DNA of 64,000 bases from JALOTE01 sp031422195 (GTDB taxonomy: Bacteria > Pseudomonadota > Alphaproteobacteria > Rhizobiales > Rhizobiaceae). Under the pieces are notes generated by a model that saw nothing but the letters and a program-made list of their open reading frames with translations, was not told where the DNA came from and ran no database searches. Below, in pieces: positions 54,368-62,552 of the stretch. The stretch covers positions 14,489 to 78,488 of the forward strand of contig JANOPZ010000079.1 of NCBI GenBank assembly GCA_031422195.1, given 5' to 3'. A program made the translations under genes and the position numbers. How positions within the stretch are numbered: the first letter of the stretch is position 1; every line of letters begins with the position of its first letter.

Positions 54368-56203
54368 TTAAAATCCGTAGTCGCGTTTTATGCGAAACGG
54401 CGAGCTTTCGCTTAGCGGCCTGTCTTTTCGCAAAATACTTTCACCGGGGGCCTGCATGTGCTGGCTTCTCGACTTATGATTAAGATCAACCATGTCCAAT
54501 TCGTTCTCGATGGCATCAATTGAGTCTAAATCAATGCTCTCGATATCCGTATTGCGCATTCTATGAATGATACGCGACATTTCTACCTCAGAGACACGGG
54601 CGGGGGCGTTTCTGCCCTCAATGTCAACGGTTGTGGCTGGCAACATGCTTGGCGCAATTCGCTCGAACATGAGGCGCATCGGCGTTGAAACTGCTTCACC
54701 GAAGGCAATCGCTTCGCGCTGTGCCATGGTGGGCAAAAATGCAAGATTTGAAGCCGATGTGTCGCCGATTGCGGTGCCTATAATGCGCTGATCGCTTTCA
54801 TTGGAAAGACGCATCGCAAATACAGTGGAACATTGAGATAAAATGGTTTGGTCCAGTTCACCGGGGCGCTGCGTCACACATCCGAGATAGCAGCCATATT
54901 TTCGGCCTTCTTTTGCTATCCGTGCCAAAGCTTGGCGTGTTGGCTGAAAACCCAGTTTTTCGTCGCGTGGCAAGTAGCGATGCGCTTCCTCGCAAAGGAC
55001 CAGCACATGATAGGCCCCGCGCGATAGCATAGCCATATCAAAGGCAAGTCTTGCCAAAACCGATGCCACTGAACTTGTGACTTCTGCCGGAAGCCCTGCC
55101 AACTGGATGCAGGCGATGGGGCGACCTTCAGCGGGCACGCGGTAAATGAGCCCCATAACCGAAGCCATGGTATCTTCAACCCGTTTCATGCCGAACATAA
55201 AGGCATAACGGGGGTCGATGATGGCTGATTCCAGCCTCATGCGTAGCATACGCAATGATGGCCGCTCATCTTTATTATCGAGTTGGCCCGCGCGTTCTTG
55301 AATGAGGCGGATCAAATCTGATATGCGATAAGGCGTTGGCGTATCAGCTGTTATGGTACCAACTTCGACGTTTTTACGGACCGTCATTTTGCTATCGCTG
55401 GCTTTATATTGCGCTCGGGCGAGGGGAATGAGTTCCCGCAAAATCTCTATCTCTGCGGTAACGCGCTCGCGGCCCCGGAACAAAACTTCGGCAAATTCTT
55501 CCAATTTGAAAAGCCAATATGGCAACTTCAAACTGTCGTTATCGAGAGTTATCGCAATTTCCGGGAAAGCGTGGGAAAACTCATTGTGCGGATCAAGAAT
55601 AAGGACACGAAGTTGCGGCATCACTGTGATGGCTTTTCGCACCAAAAGTGAAACGGCTGACGATTTACCAACGCCGGTTGAGCCAACAATGGCAAAGTGC
55701 TTTGACAGCATTTCGGTGATTGATATGGTCGCTGACAATTCGCGGTTTTGTGAGAGCACACCAATACTGACAACGCCTGAACGGTCATTTCGGTAAATTG
55801 AAGCAAGATCTGCCGCGCGAATCCGGTGGGCTAATGATCCGATATTTGGGTAAGATGAGATACCACGGTTGAAATTTGGCGCGCCCGTTACGGGATCATC
55901 AGAAACCTCGCCAATCAACTCGACGTGAAATCTAACGCGATTACTGCCCTCTGGCTTCCAAATTTCGTCAGGCAGTTCGATATTATACAGCATGCCAATT
56001 ATGCGTGATTGATTGCTGACCAGTGAAATAAACCGCGAAACAGTCCAATCTTCACGAAAATTATCTGCGTTCAGTTCCGCTGAAATCACAGCTTTTGAAC
56101 CTGTACAGGCTGTTACCGCCCCTAAAATGCGATTGCTTGGCTGGGTCGAGACACGACGTTCTGCACAGGAAGGTGTCGCATTGGGTTCTAACGGGTGTTG
56201 CAT
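54368..56203 (-). CDS. HerA-like ATP-binding protein (DUF87)
   Basis: A FtsK/HerA-clade ATPase, 611 residues. An N-terminal beta-barrel (HAS-barrel-like) part of about 160 residues is followed by Walker A GSTGVGKS at 174-181, a helical insertion, Walker B in HVLVLCEEAHRYLPRDEK, and QRPGELDQTILSQCSTVFAMRLSNESD, the sensor and arginine-finger region. HerA helicases act in DNA end resection or in phage defence with a nuclease. No NurA-like nuclease gene is adjacent. Related genes of this kind stand alone in many Rhizobiales, so a housekeeping role is as likely as defence. Confidence 0.85.
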   Translation of the reverse strand: MQHPLEPNATPSCAERRVSTQPSNRILGAVTACTGSKAVISAELNADNFREDWTVSRFISLVSNQSRIIGMLYNIELPDEIWKPEGSNRVRFHVELIGEVSDDPVTGAPNFNRGISSYPNIGSLAHRIRAADLASIYRNDRSGVVSIGVLSQNRELSATISITEMLSKHFAIVGSTGVGKSSAVSLLVRKAITVMPQLRVLILDPHNEFSHAFPEIAITLDNDSLKLPYWLFKLEEFAEVLFRGRERVTAEIEILRELIPLARAQYKASDSKMTVRKNVEVGTITADTPTPYRISDLIRLIQERAGQLDNKDERPSLRMLRMRLESAIIDPRYAFMFGMKRVEDTMASVMGLIYRVPAEGRPIACIQLAGLPAEVTSSVASVLARLAFDMAMLSRGAYHVLVLCEEAHRYLPRDEKLGFQPTRQALARIAKEGRKYGCYLGCVTQRPGELDQTILSQCSTVFAMRLSNESDQRIIGTAIGDTSASNLAFLPTMAQREAIAFGEAVSTPMRLMFERIAPSMLPATTVDIEGRNAPARVSEVEMSRIIHRMRNTDIESIDLDSIDAIENELDMVDLNHKSRSQHMQAPGESILRKDRPLSESSPFRIKRDYGF

Positions 56204-56417
56204 GTGTTGAATATCTTCAGGTTGAAAGCACTTTATACATGGTTTCAGTTACCAATCTCTTAGAGCGCAACATTTTGAAACATTATGCCTTCTTGCGATT
56301 GCGTCAGTGCGGGCCGCTGTAGCTGATGCGCCGTGGATACTTCGTCTGCCTTTAACCGGCATTGGTTTTGGCTGAATTGCAGTTGACGCTTTTCGAATTA
56401 GCCGTTACGCATTGGGC

Positions 56418-56471
56418 ATGACACAAAAAATTATTCTTGTGGTGGGAACGCGCATGGGCAAGCTGGTGTAA
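56418..56471 (+). CDS. ilvB leader peptide (attenuation control)
   Basis: A 17-codon frame, MTQKIILVVGTRMGKLV, lies 112 bp before ilvB. Seven of 17 residues are Ile, Leu or Val, with Ile-Ile-Leu-Val-Val in a row. Such a frame with a following terminator is the hallmark of transcription attenuation of branched-chain amino acid operons. The stop codon lies inside a small hairpin (GCTGGT-GTA-ACCAGC, 56462-56476). No strong ribosome site is seen. Too short for standard gene calling. Confidence 0.8.
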   Translation: MTQKIILVVGTRMGKLV

Positions 56472-56504
56472 CCAGCAGGCGAGAGCCACTCATGCGCGAA
56501 AAAC

Positions 56505-56528
56505 AAGGCTCCGGAAGGGGCCTTTTTT
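56505..56528 (+). terminator. Attenuator terminator of the ilv operon
   Basis: AAGGCTCC pairs with GGGGCCTT (56505-56524, 8 bp with one G-T, GGAA loop) and is followed by TTTTTT. GAGCC at 56483-56487 could pair instead with GGCTC at 56507-56511 to form the antiterminator when ribosomes stall in the leader peptide. Confidence 0.8.
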
Positions 56529-56582
56529 ATTGCCTGAAATTTCTTTAGTTCAATACAGATCGACCGGGAGCACGAAAGACAA

Positions 56583-58397
56583 ATGTCCATGAACCAAATG
56601 ACACTCGAAAAAACCGTCGAAGCCGAAGAAGAGTTAATGAGTGGTGCGGAAATGGTGATCCGCGCGCTGGTTGATAATGGCGTAAAGCATATTTTTGGCT
56701 ATCCGGGTGGCGCAGTGCTGCCGATTTATGACGAGTTGCACCAGCAAACTGAGATTGAACATATTCTGGTGCGTCATGAGCAAGGTGCCGGGCATATGGC
56801 CGAAGGCTATGCGCGCTCAACCGGCAAGGCTGGCGTTGCGTTGGTGACTTCCGGCCCGGGTGCGACCAATATGGTCACGCCGCTCCAAGATGCGTTGATG
56901 GATTCTATTCCGCTCGTTTGTATTACTGGCCAGGTGCCGACGCCTTTAATTGGTTCAGACGCATTTCAGGAATGCGATACGGTTGGCATTACACGGCCTT
57001 GCACCAAGCATAACTGGCTGGTGAAAGATGTGAATGATCTGCCGCGCATCATCCATGAAGCGTTTCGGATTGCCACGACTGGACGCCCCGGTCCGGTGGT
57101 TGTTGATATTCCAAAAGACGTGCAGTTTGCCAAAGGGCGTTATGTTGGTCCCCATCAAGTAAGCCGCCCGAGCTATCAGCCTAAAATGCAAGGCGATTTG
57201 AACGCAATTAAAGCTGCAATTGAGTTGATGAAAACCGCCAAGCGTCCGGTATTTTACACAGGCGGCGGCGTTGTCAACTCTGGTCCTGAGGCGAGCCGTT
57301 TGCTGCGGGAGTTGGTGGCGCTGACGGGCTTTCCGATCACGTCAACTCTGATGGGCCTTGGTTGCTATCCGGCATCCGGCGAACATTGGCTGGGCATGCT
57401 GGGTATGCACGGTCGCTATGAAGCCAATATGGCGATGCATGATTGCGATTTAATGATTAACATCGGCGCGCGGTTTGATGACCGTATCACAGGGCGGTTG
57501 ACAGCGTTTTCGCCGGAAAGCCGCAAAATACACGTCGATATTGATCCGTCTTCGATCAACAAAACGGTGCGGGTTGACGTGCCAATTATTGGTGATGTGA
57601 CTAAAGTTTTGGAAGATATGGTGCGGATGTGGCGTGCCGAAGGTAAGTCGACTAAGCAATCAATGGCTGACATTAAAGATTGGCAGACCCAGATTGCGAA
57701 ATGGCGCGCACGCAATTCGCTGGCCTATTCTCAAAACAGTGATGTGATCATGCCGCAATACGCGTTGGAGCGCTTGAATGCGCTGACGAAAGGCCGCGAT
57801 CTTTACATTACCACTGAGGTTGGCCAACACCAAATGTGGGCGGCGCAGTTCATCGATTTTGAAGAACCAAACCGCTGGATGACATCGGGCGGGCTTGGGA
57901 CCATGGGTTATGGCTTCCCGGCTGCAATTGGCGTGCAGGTGGCGCATCCTGATGCATTGGTTATTGATGTGGCCGGAGACGCCTCCATTCAAATGTGCAT
58001 CCAAGAAATGTCTTGCGCGGTGCAGCATAATTTGCCGGTAAAGATTTTTATTTTGAACAATCATTACATGGGAATGGTGCGCCAGTGGCAGCAATTGCTG
58101 CATGGCAACCGTTTGTCACACAGCTATACTGAATCCATGCCAGATTTTGTGAAATTGGCAGAAGCCTATGGCGGAGTTGGTATCCGTTGCAGCAAGCCGG
58201 ATGAGCTTGATGCCAAGATTATGGAAATGATTGATACGCCTCGCCCCGTGATTTTTGATTGCAACGTTTCGGCACTGGCCAATTGCTTCCCCATGATACC
58301 GTCCGGCAAAGCGCACAATGAAATGTTGCTCCCCGATGAGGCAACCGATGAGGTCGTGGCCAATGCGATTGGCGCAGAGGGTAGGGGGTTGGTGTAA
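56583..58397 (+). CDS. ilvB: Acetolactate synthase large (catalytic) subunit
   Basis: A thiamine-diphosphate enzyme for the first common step of branched-chain amino acid synthesis. It has 604 residues. The catalytic Glu is E66 in VRHEQGAGHMAEGYARS. The FAD region and IGARFDDRITGRL are in the middle, and the TPP-binding GDASIQM with the NNHYMGMVRQWQ motif is near the C-terminus. ATG 56589 is an alternative start. A leader peptide and attenuator precede it. The stop overlaps the GST start (TAATG). Confidence 0.96.
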   Translation: MSMNQMTLEKTVEAEEELMSGAEMVIRALVDNGVKHIFGYPGGAVLPIYDELHQQTEIEHILVRHEQGAGHMAEGYARSTGKAGVALVTSGPGATNMVTPLQDALMDSIPLVCITGQVPTPLIGSDAFQECDTVGITRPCTKHNWLVKDVNDLPRIIHEAFRIATTGRPGPVVVDIPKDVQFAKGRYVGPHQVSRPSYQPKMQGDLNAIKAAIELMKTAKRPVFYTGGGVVNSGPEASRLLRELVALTGFPITSTLMGLGCYPASGEHWLGMLGMHGRYEANMAMHDCDLMINIGARFDDRITGRLTAFSPESRKIHVDIDPSSINKTVRVDVPIIGDVTKVLEDMVRMWRAEGKSTKQSMADIKDWQTQIAKWRARNSLAYSQNSDVIMPQYALERLNALTKGRDLYITTEVGQHQMWAAQFIDFEEPNRWMTSGGLGTMGYGFPAAIGVQVAHPDALVIDVAGDASIQMCIQEMSCAVQHNLPVKIFILNNHYMGMVRQWQQLLHGNRLSHSYTESMPDFVKLAEAYGGVGIRCSKPDELDAKIMEMIDTPRPVIFDCNVSALANCFPMIPSGKAHNEMLLPDEATDEVVANAIGAEGRGLV

Positions 58398-59095
58398 TGT
58401 CAAAACTCCATCTTGCAATCGGCAATAAGCTCTATTCCTCATGGTCTCTGCGCCCGTGGTTTTTAATGACAACGCTTGGCATTGAATTTGATGAGACCGT
58501 CATTGCGATGCACCGGCCGGATACCAAGGCCGAAATGCTTAAATTCAGTGCTATCGGTAAAGTGCCGGTGCTCAATGATGAAGGCACTAAGGTGTGGGAA
58601 AGTTTGGCAATCTTGGAATATTTGGCCGAACGGTTTCCCGATAAACCGGTTTGGCCACGCGACAAGGCGGCCCGCGCCCATGCACGCTCAATCTCCAATG
58701 AAATGCATGCCGGGTTTCAAGCTTTGCGCAATGCTTGCCCGATGAATTTGGGAAAGCGGTTCACCAAAAGAGATTTCAGTGATGCTGTCATGGCCGATGT
58801 GGCACGTATCGAAGCAGTTTGGGCGGAAGCACGTGCGCATTTTGGGTCGCCAACTGAGCCATTTTTATATGGCGCATTTTCAGCAGCTGATGCCATGTAT
58901 GCCCCCGTTGTAACGCGGATTGATACCTATCAAGTTCCGGTTGGTAGTGAAACGCGGGTGTATATGGATGCCGTGCTGAACCATCCGGCCTATCAAGCTT
59001 GGCTAAAAGCCGCTTTGGCTGAGCCATGGCATGTGGCGCATTATGAAGAAGGCCATGTCGTAGAACAGGTTTTCCATCAGCCTAAGACGGTTTAA
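58397..59095 (+). CDS. Glutathione S-transferase family protein
   Basis: A 232-residue cytosolic GST-like protein. The N-terminal thioredoxin fold has LYSSWSLRPWFLM (glutathione site Ser) and GKVPVLNDEGTKVWESLAIL (cis-Pro and the Glu-Ser pair). The C-terminal part is all helical. Substrate is unknown. It is translationally coupled to ilvB (TAATG) and lies between ilvB and ilvN, genes that are usually adjacent. Confidence 0.9.
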   Translation: MSKLHLAIGNKLYSSWSLRPWFLMTTLGIEFDETVIAMHRPDTKAEMLKFSAIGKVPVLNDEGTKVWESLAILEYLAERFPDKPVWPRDKAARAHARSISNEMHAGFQALRNACPMNLGKRFTKRDFSDAVMADVARIEAVWAEARAHFGSPTEPFLYGAFSAADAMYAPVVTRIDTYQVPVGSETRVYMDAVLNHPAYQAWLKAALAEPWHVAHYEEGHVVEQVFHQPKTV

Positions 59096-59142
59096 GTGAT
59101 GCGAATGGCCCAATTTCCAGTTTTTTTAAGAAAGTCAGTCTT

Positions 59143-59715
59143 ATGAACGCGCACCAACAGCCAACCGGTTCAGCCTATTTTCTTGCGCCGGAAACTCAAA
59201 CCAGTGAACGCCATACGCTAGCCATTGTTGTCGACAACGAGCCCGGCGTTCTCGCCCGTGTTATTGGGTTGTTTTCCGGGCGCGGCTATAACATTGAAAG
59301 CCTGACAGTTTCAGAAACGGAACACGCTAAACATCTGTCGCGTATCACCGTTGTTACGAACGGTACGCAGCACGTACTTGCACAAATTAAAAACCAGTTA
59401 GAGCGCATGGTGCCGGTGCACCGCGTGCTGGATTTGACTGTGATCGCCGCTGAACTGGGCCATGATAAACCCATTGAGCGGGAATTGGCGCTGGTTAAAG
59501 TGGCAGGCAAGGGCGACAATCGCGTTGAGGCCTTGCGCTTGGCTGAAGCTTTCCGAGCCAGCGTGATTGATGCCAATACCGAGCATTTTGTTTTTGAAAT
59601 CACAGGGCGTGTTTCAAAAATTGAGCAGTTCATCGCAATTATGACACCGCTGGGTTTGGTCGAAGTTGCGCGCACAGGAATTGCCGCAATGAATCGCGGG
59701 CCGGAAGGCATGTGA
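59143..59715 (+). CDS. ilvN: Acetolactate synthase small (regulatory) subunit
   Basis: The valine-sensing subunit of acetolactate synthase, 190 residues. An N-terminal ACT domain (LAIVVDNEPGVLARVIGLFS then GRGYNIESLTVS) binds the feedback inhibitor. A second, ACT-like C-terminal domain contains ELALVKVAG and VFEITGRVSKIEQFI. It completes the ilv operon 47 bp after the GST gene. Confidence 0.95.
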   Translation: MNAHQQPTGSAYFLAPETQTSERHTLAIVVDNEPGVLARVIGLFSGRGYNIESLTVSETEHAKHLSRITVVTNGTQHVLAQIKNQLERMVPVHRVLDLTVIAAELGHDKPIERELALVKVAGKGDNRVEALRLAEAFRASVIDANTEHFVFEITGRVSKIEQFIAIMTPLGLVEVARTGIAAMNRGPEGM

Positions 59716-59749
59716 ACGATGGCTGCTTGTCTCCTATGCAATCTTTTGA

Positions 59750-59774
59750 TTGACCTTACTTTATTTTAGGTCAA
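59750..59774. promoter_or_regulatory. Inverted repeat before the LysE gene
   Basis: TTGACCT at 59750-59756 and AGGTCAA at 59768-59774 are a perfect 7-bp dyad with an 11-base centre, 28 bp before the start codon. It may be an operator or a weak hairpin after ilvN. The TTGACC also resembles a -35 box. Confidence 0.35.
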
Positions 59775-59802
59775 CAATGCTGACTTAATCGGGGGCCATG
59801 TT

Positions 59803-60396
59803 ATGCTTTGGGAGAGTTTTGTCGGGCTGATTTTGTTTGCGTTTATAACATCTGTCACGCCGGGCCCAAATAACATGATGCTTTTGGCATCCGGCGTTAA
59901 CTTTGGTTTGAAGCGCACGTGGCCGCATATTATCGGCATTGCCTTTGGTGTTTCAACTTTGCTGTTGGCAATGGCGCTAGGGCTGGGCACTTTGTTTGTG
60001 CTGTTTCCGGCGCTCAACACGGTTCTTAAGTTTGTTGGTGCGGCCTATATGGTTTGGTTGGCGTGGAAAATTGCCACTTCTGGCGGCCCGGGGGAAAGCG
60101 CAGGCAAGCCGCGCCCGATGACATTCTTTGAAGCTATTGCATTTCAATGGGTTAACCCCAAGGCTTGGGTGATGGCGTTGGGTGCAGTGTCGGGCTATTT
60201 CAATGCCGACAAGCCGGTCCTTAGCGGTACGATTCTCATCGTTACGTTTTGGATAACCGGTGTTATCAGCATTATTCCATGGGCCGCTTTTGGGCAGGCA
60301 ATGCAGCGGTTCTTGGCTAATGCCACGCGGCTGAAATGGTTTAACTACGCCATGGGGTTTGGCCTCGTTGCCAGCCTTTGGCCAATGTTAAAATAG
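59803..60396 (+). CDS. LysE family amino acid exporter
   Basis: A 197-residue membrane protein of the LysE/RhtB family with about six membrane segments. The N-terminal signature SVTPGPNNMMLLASGVNFG and GAAYMVWLAWKIA are family features, as is FQWVNPKAWVMALGAVS. It exports an amino acid or related compound. The substrate cannot be read from the sequence. ATG 59803 follows GGGGG at about 11 bases. Confidence 0.9.
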   Translation: MLWESFVGLILFAFITSVTPGPNNMMLLASGVNFGLKRTWPHIIGIAFGVSTLLLAMALGLGTLFVLFPALNTVLKFVGAAYMVWLAWKIATSGGPGESAGKPRPMTFFEAIAFQWVNPKAWVMALGAVSGYFNADKPVLSGTILIVTFWITGVISIIPWAAFGQAMQRFLANATRLKWFNYAMGFGLVASLWPMLK

Positions 60397-60524
60397 GGCC
60401 AGTTTGTTAAAAGTGGGTAGCAACCGTTCTAATTCTTAACCATGAAAACCAAGTCCAAACGAAGATTAACGCAAAGACAGTAAGTTTTGAACATAGTGTG
60501 GCAGTCAAAACGCAGATCGCATGA

Positions 60525-61463
60525 ATGCTTACCACAACAGTTGAACAAGACATTGACCATGCTGAAACGGCTTCTTTGGCGATGGAAGCTTTTGCTTCGT
60601 CACACGTGGTTTTTGATCCGGAGCACTTGCGCTGGTTCTACAATGATGCCTTTTCAATGGGTACCAAAGTCATTGCCCTGGAAAGTGACGGACAAAAGGT
60701 TGGCCAAATCGCCATGGTCCGGCAAAAACTTCGTATCAACGGCGTCGATCAGGTTGCCGGGCAGCTTTGCGATTTATTTATCATCAAAAAGCATCGTTCT
60801 AAACAATCGATTGGTATGCTCTACGATCGCGTTGAGCGTGAGTTTATGTCAGAAGGCGTTCGCTTTGGACTTGGCATGCCCAATGAAAAAGCAATCGGTG
60901 TCAATCAACACTTCTTCAAATTAATGCCACATTTGCGGATGCAAATCAGGCTTGGATTTGCGCCGAGTGCTCTCATGAGAACGCCGCGTTTTACAACGGC
61001 GTTTGATCCGTATCATCGAAAAGACATCCTCAATCTGTTTTCTCCGTTTGAGACAGCACCCGCCGAAAATGGCTTGCCTTGGAATGCTGAAGGCTTGTTC
61101 AAGCGATTACAGGGGCGCAAATTCCGCTATGCTATCCATGTGACGGATTCAGGATTGCTTATCTCTTCACCTCGTGTCTCCCGCTCTGTTGGATATGTCT
61201 GTCTAGCGGGGTTTTTTGCTCGAACGAGTTCAAAGGTTTCGGCCTTTGATGCCCGAAAACTTGCAATGGATGCGTGCGCTTATTGGCGGCAACCGTTGTT
61301 TGCTTATGCAGGCATCAATAAAAGCGTTGAACGTTTACCCGGCTTTGCTTTACCGCAAAAACTGCGGCCTTCGCCGATGTTGTTACAGTTGCGCGATTTT
61401 AATCCCAAACAAGGCCCAGTTTTGTTTGACAGGTTTCAGCTGCTTGATTTTGACTTTGCGTGA
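60525..61463 (+). CDS. GNAT-like acyltransferase of unknown substrate
   Basis: A 312-residue protein. The first 150 residues resemble a GNAT acyltransferase domain (DPEHLRWFYNDAFSMGTKVI, QIAMVRQKLRINGVDQVAGQ, LCDLFIIKKHRSKQSIGMLY, with the acetyl-CoA loop in HRSKQSIG). The C-terminal part is poorly conserved. The stop overlaps the start of the polysaccharide deacetylase gene (GTGA), which suggests that the two modify the same glycan. That is inference. Confidence 0.65.
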   Translation: MLTTTVEQDIDHAETASLAMEAFASSHVVFDPEHLRWFYNDAFSMGTKVIALESDGQKVGQIAMVRQKLRINGVDQVAGQLCDLFIIKKHRSKQSIGMLYDRVEREFMSEGVRFGLGMPNEKAIGVNQHFFKLMPHLRMQIRLGFAPSALMRTPRFTTAFDPYHRKDILNLFSPFETAPAENGLPWNAEGLFKRLQGRKFRYAIHVTDSGLLISSPRVSRSVGYVCLAGFFARTSSKVSAFDARKLAMDACAYWRQPLFAYAGINKSVERLPGFALPQKLRPSPMLLQLRDFNPKQGPVLFDRFQLLDFDFA

Positions 61464-62503
61464 TCTCCATGAAATCTATTATCAAACAAACCATCATTAA
61501 AAGCGTTTTGAGCGCGATTGACGCGATGAAAATATCGCAGCTGCTTCCGTCGGCTGCTGGTCAAGGCGTAATCTTTACCCTGCACCATGTTAGCCCAGAC
61601 GCCCGCCCGGATTTTGACCCAAACGGTCATTTGAGTGTGACGCCAGTATTTTTGGAAAGCGTGATCCTTCAAATGAAAGCGCTTGGCTATCAGCCCGTTG
61701 CACTTGATGAAGTACCAGATCGTATCAGCCAGCCCGGGCCGAAGTTTTTTGTGATGACGCTTGATGATGGCAACCGCAACAATGCGGTGCATGCAGCTCC
61801 GGTGTTTCGCAAACATCTGGTGCCGTACACAATATTTATTGCCAAGGGTCTTAGCGAGCAGACGCGCTCCATGTGGTGGGAGACCGCGGCTGCATTAGTT
61901 TCGCGTGTCCAATCTATGGAATTTGATTTTGGCGATGGCTTGCAAACACTCGTAACAGAAACAAAAGCGCAAAAGCTGGCGGCATTTCATCGCTTGGCCG
62001 CTTTTGTTTCGCAGACTGATGAAGACCGGGCCGTTGAACGCATTGACATGGCAGCTGTGGCGGCTCGACTTTCTCCGCTTAAAATTGTGCAAGATTTGAT
62101 AATGTCCCCGCAAGAATTAATTGATCTTACAACAAACGAGCCGCTTTGCAGTTTGGGCGCACATACGGTTACACATTGTGATATGGGCCGGGTTACCGCT
62201 CAGCGGCTCAAATCTGAAATTGAAGGCTCAATTGAAGCAATAGAGAGCTGGACAGGCAAACGCCCTATGACCTTCGCCTACCCTTATGGCTACCGCAGTG
62301 TATTTGGGGGCCGTGAGCAGCGGGCTGTTTTAGACGCCGGATTAAAGCTTGCCGTTACAACACGGCCCGGTGTGCTTACCCAGCATAACTCCAACCAAAT
62401 TGCGGCTCTGCCGCGCATCTCGCTGAATGGGTTTTATCAAAACCAGCGTTATGTGCGGGCGCTGGTTTCGGGAACCGCATTTAAGTTTTTCGGGCAAAAC
62501 TGA
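61460..62503 (+). CDS. Polysaccharide deacetylase family protein
   Basis: A 347-residue protein with a NodB-type deacetylase fold. The catalytic/metal Asp pair is in MTLDDGNRNN (more often TFDDG), the metal His pair in GAHTVTHCDMGR, and the later motif in RPMTFAYPYGYRS. All ligands for an active Zn- or Co-dependent N- or O-deacetylase are present. No signal peptide is clear, so it may act on a lipid-linked glycan at the cytoplasmic face. The GTG start overlaps the upstream gene. ATG 61469 is also possible. Confidence 0.88.
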   Translation: MISMKSIIKQTIIKSVLSAIDAMKISQLLPSAAGQGVIFTLHHVSPDARPDFDPNGHLSVTPVFLESVILQMKALGYQPVALDEVPDRISQPGPKFFVMTLDDGNRNNAVHAAPVFRKHLVPYTIFIAKGLSEQTRSMWWETAAALVSRVQSMEFDFGDGLQTLVTETKAQKLAAFHRLAAFVSQTDEDRAVERIDMAAVAARLSPLKIVQDLIMSPQELIDLTTNEPLCSLGAHTVTHCDMGRVTAQRLKSEIEGSIEAIESWTGKRPMTFAYPYGYRSVFGGREQRAVLDAGLKLAVTTRPGVLTQHNSNQIAALPRISLNGFYQNQRYVRALVSGTAFKFFGQN

Positions 62504-62552
62504 GTTACCCCTTCCATTAGCACTTGGCTCGCGAATCGGGCATGGCTGGCCG

